This document shows positions 5,708 to 5,789 of a stretch of 5,789 bases of DNA, one piece after another (position 1 is the stretch's first letter; every line of letters starts with the position of its first letter). Source of the stretch: Gallionella sp. (GTDB lineage: Bacteria > Pseudomonadota > Gammaproteobacteria > Burkholderiales > Gallionellaceae); contig JARCRR010000169.1 of assembly GCA_029850565.1 (NCBI GenBank), positions 1 to 5,789 of the forward strand, written 5' to 3'. Below the pieces are notes generated by a model. It was not told where the DNA came from. It saw only the letters and a list, made by a program, of their open reading frames with translations, and made no database searches. The translations under genes and the position numbers were made by a program.

Positions 5708-5789
5708 ATGCCGACCCTCAAACTAACACCTGCCGAGCTGCGTCTCTCTATATTCTCCGAAGCGCTTGGATTCGTCGACACTTCCGAAT
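5708..5789 (+). CDS. Start of an unidentified gene, cut by the window edge
   Basis: ATG 5708 opens a frame that stays open for 27 codons to the window end and reads MPTLKLTPAELRLSIFSEAL followed by GFVDTSE. No good ribosome binding site precedes it, and the A-rich leader is the only hint of one. The pattern of a short helix followed by LGFVDTSE loosely recalls the N-termini of Lon-like AAA proteases, but so little is visible that I do not assign a function. It could also be a chance frame, although the open frame and position after a short gap favour a real gene. Confidence 0.45.
   Translation, partial: MPTLKLTPAELRLSIFSEALGFVDTSE

Overview
The window looks like ordinary chromosome from a betaproteobacterium. 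A Gallionellaceae or Nitrosomonadales-type organism is my best guess, from the NodI/NodJ-type transporter, the HemJ protein, the short membrane protein and the moderately GC-rich codon use. This is inference from protein resemblance, not a database result. All supported genes are on the + strand.

Bases 1-4036 form one tightly packed gene string. It starts with the 3' end of an alpha/beta hydrolase. Next come a NodI-type ABC ATPase, a hot-dog-fold acyl-CoA thioesterase-like protein, a NodJ-type ABC-2 permease, a HemJ-type protoporphyrinogen oxidase and a THUMP-domain RNA guanine methyltransferase (RlmL-like). The first three junctions are 4-base stop/start overlaps (GTGA, ATGA, ATGA) and the next two gaps are 4 and 1 bases, so co-transcription and translational coupling are very likely. 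The ATPase and permease should form one exporter. The thioesterase between them and the hydrolase in front suggest a lipid or acyl substrate, but that is inference. The HemJ and methyltransferase genes look like housekeeping passengers.

A 53-residue, two-helix membrane protein follows at 4095-4256, with a strong ribosome binding site. About 260 bases without a convincing gene come next. They hold a possible short open frame and an inverted repeat. Then comes a complete, canonical alanine dehydrogenase (4519-5634), with every known catalytic position conserved. A final reading frame begins at 5708 and runs off the window.

I found no RNA gene, CRISPR array, insertion sequence or convincing terminator. 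The most interesting points are the thioesterase sitting between the two exporter genes, the small membrane protein that length-cutoff gene calling would miss, and the NLPY variant of the methyltransferase active-site motif. I do not see strong evidence for a wholly new system.
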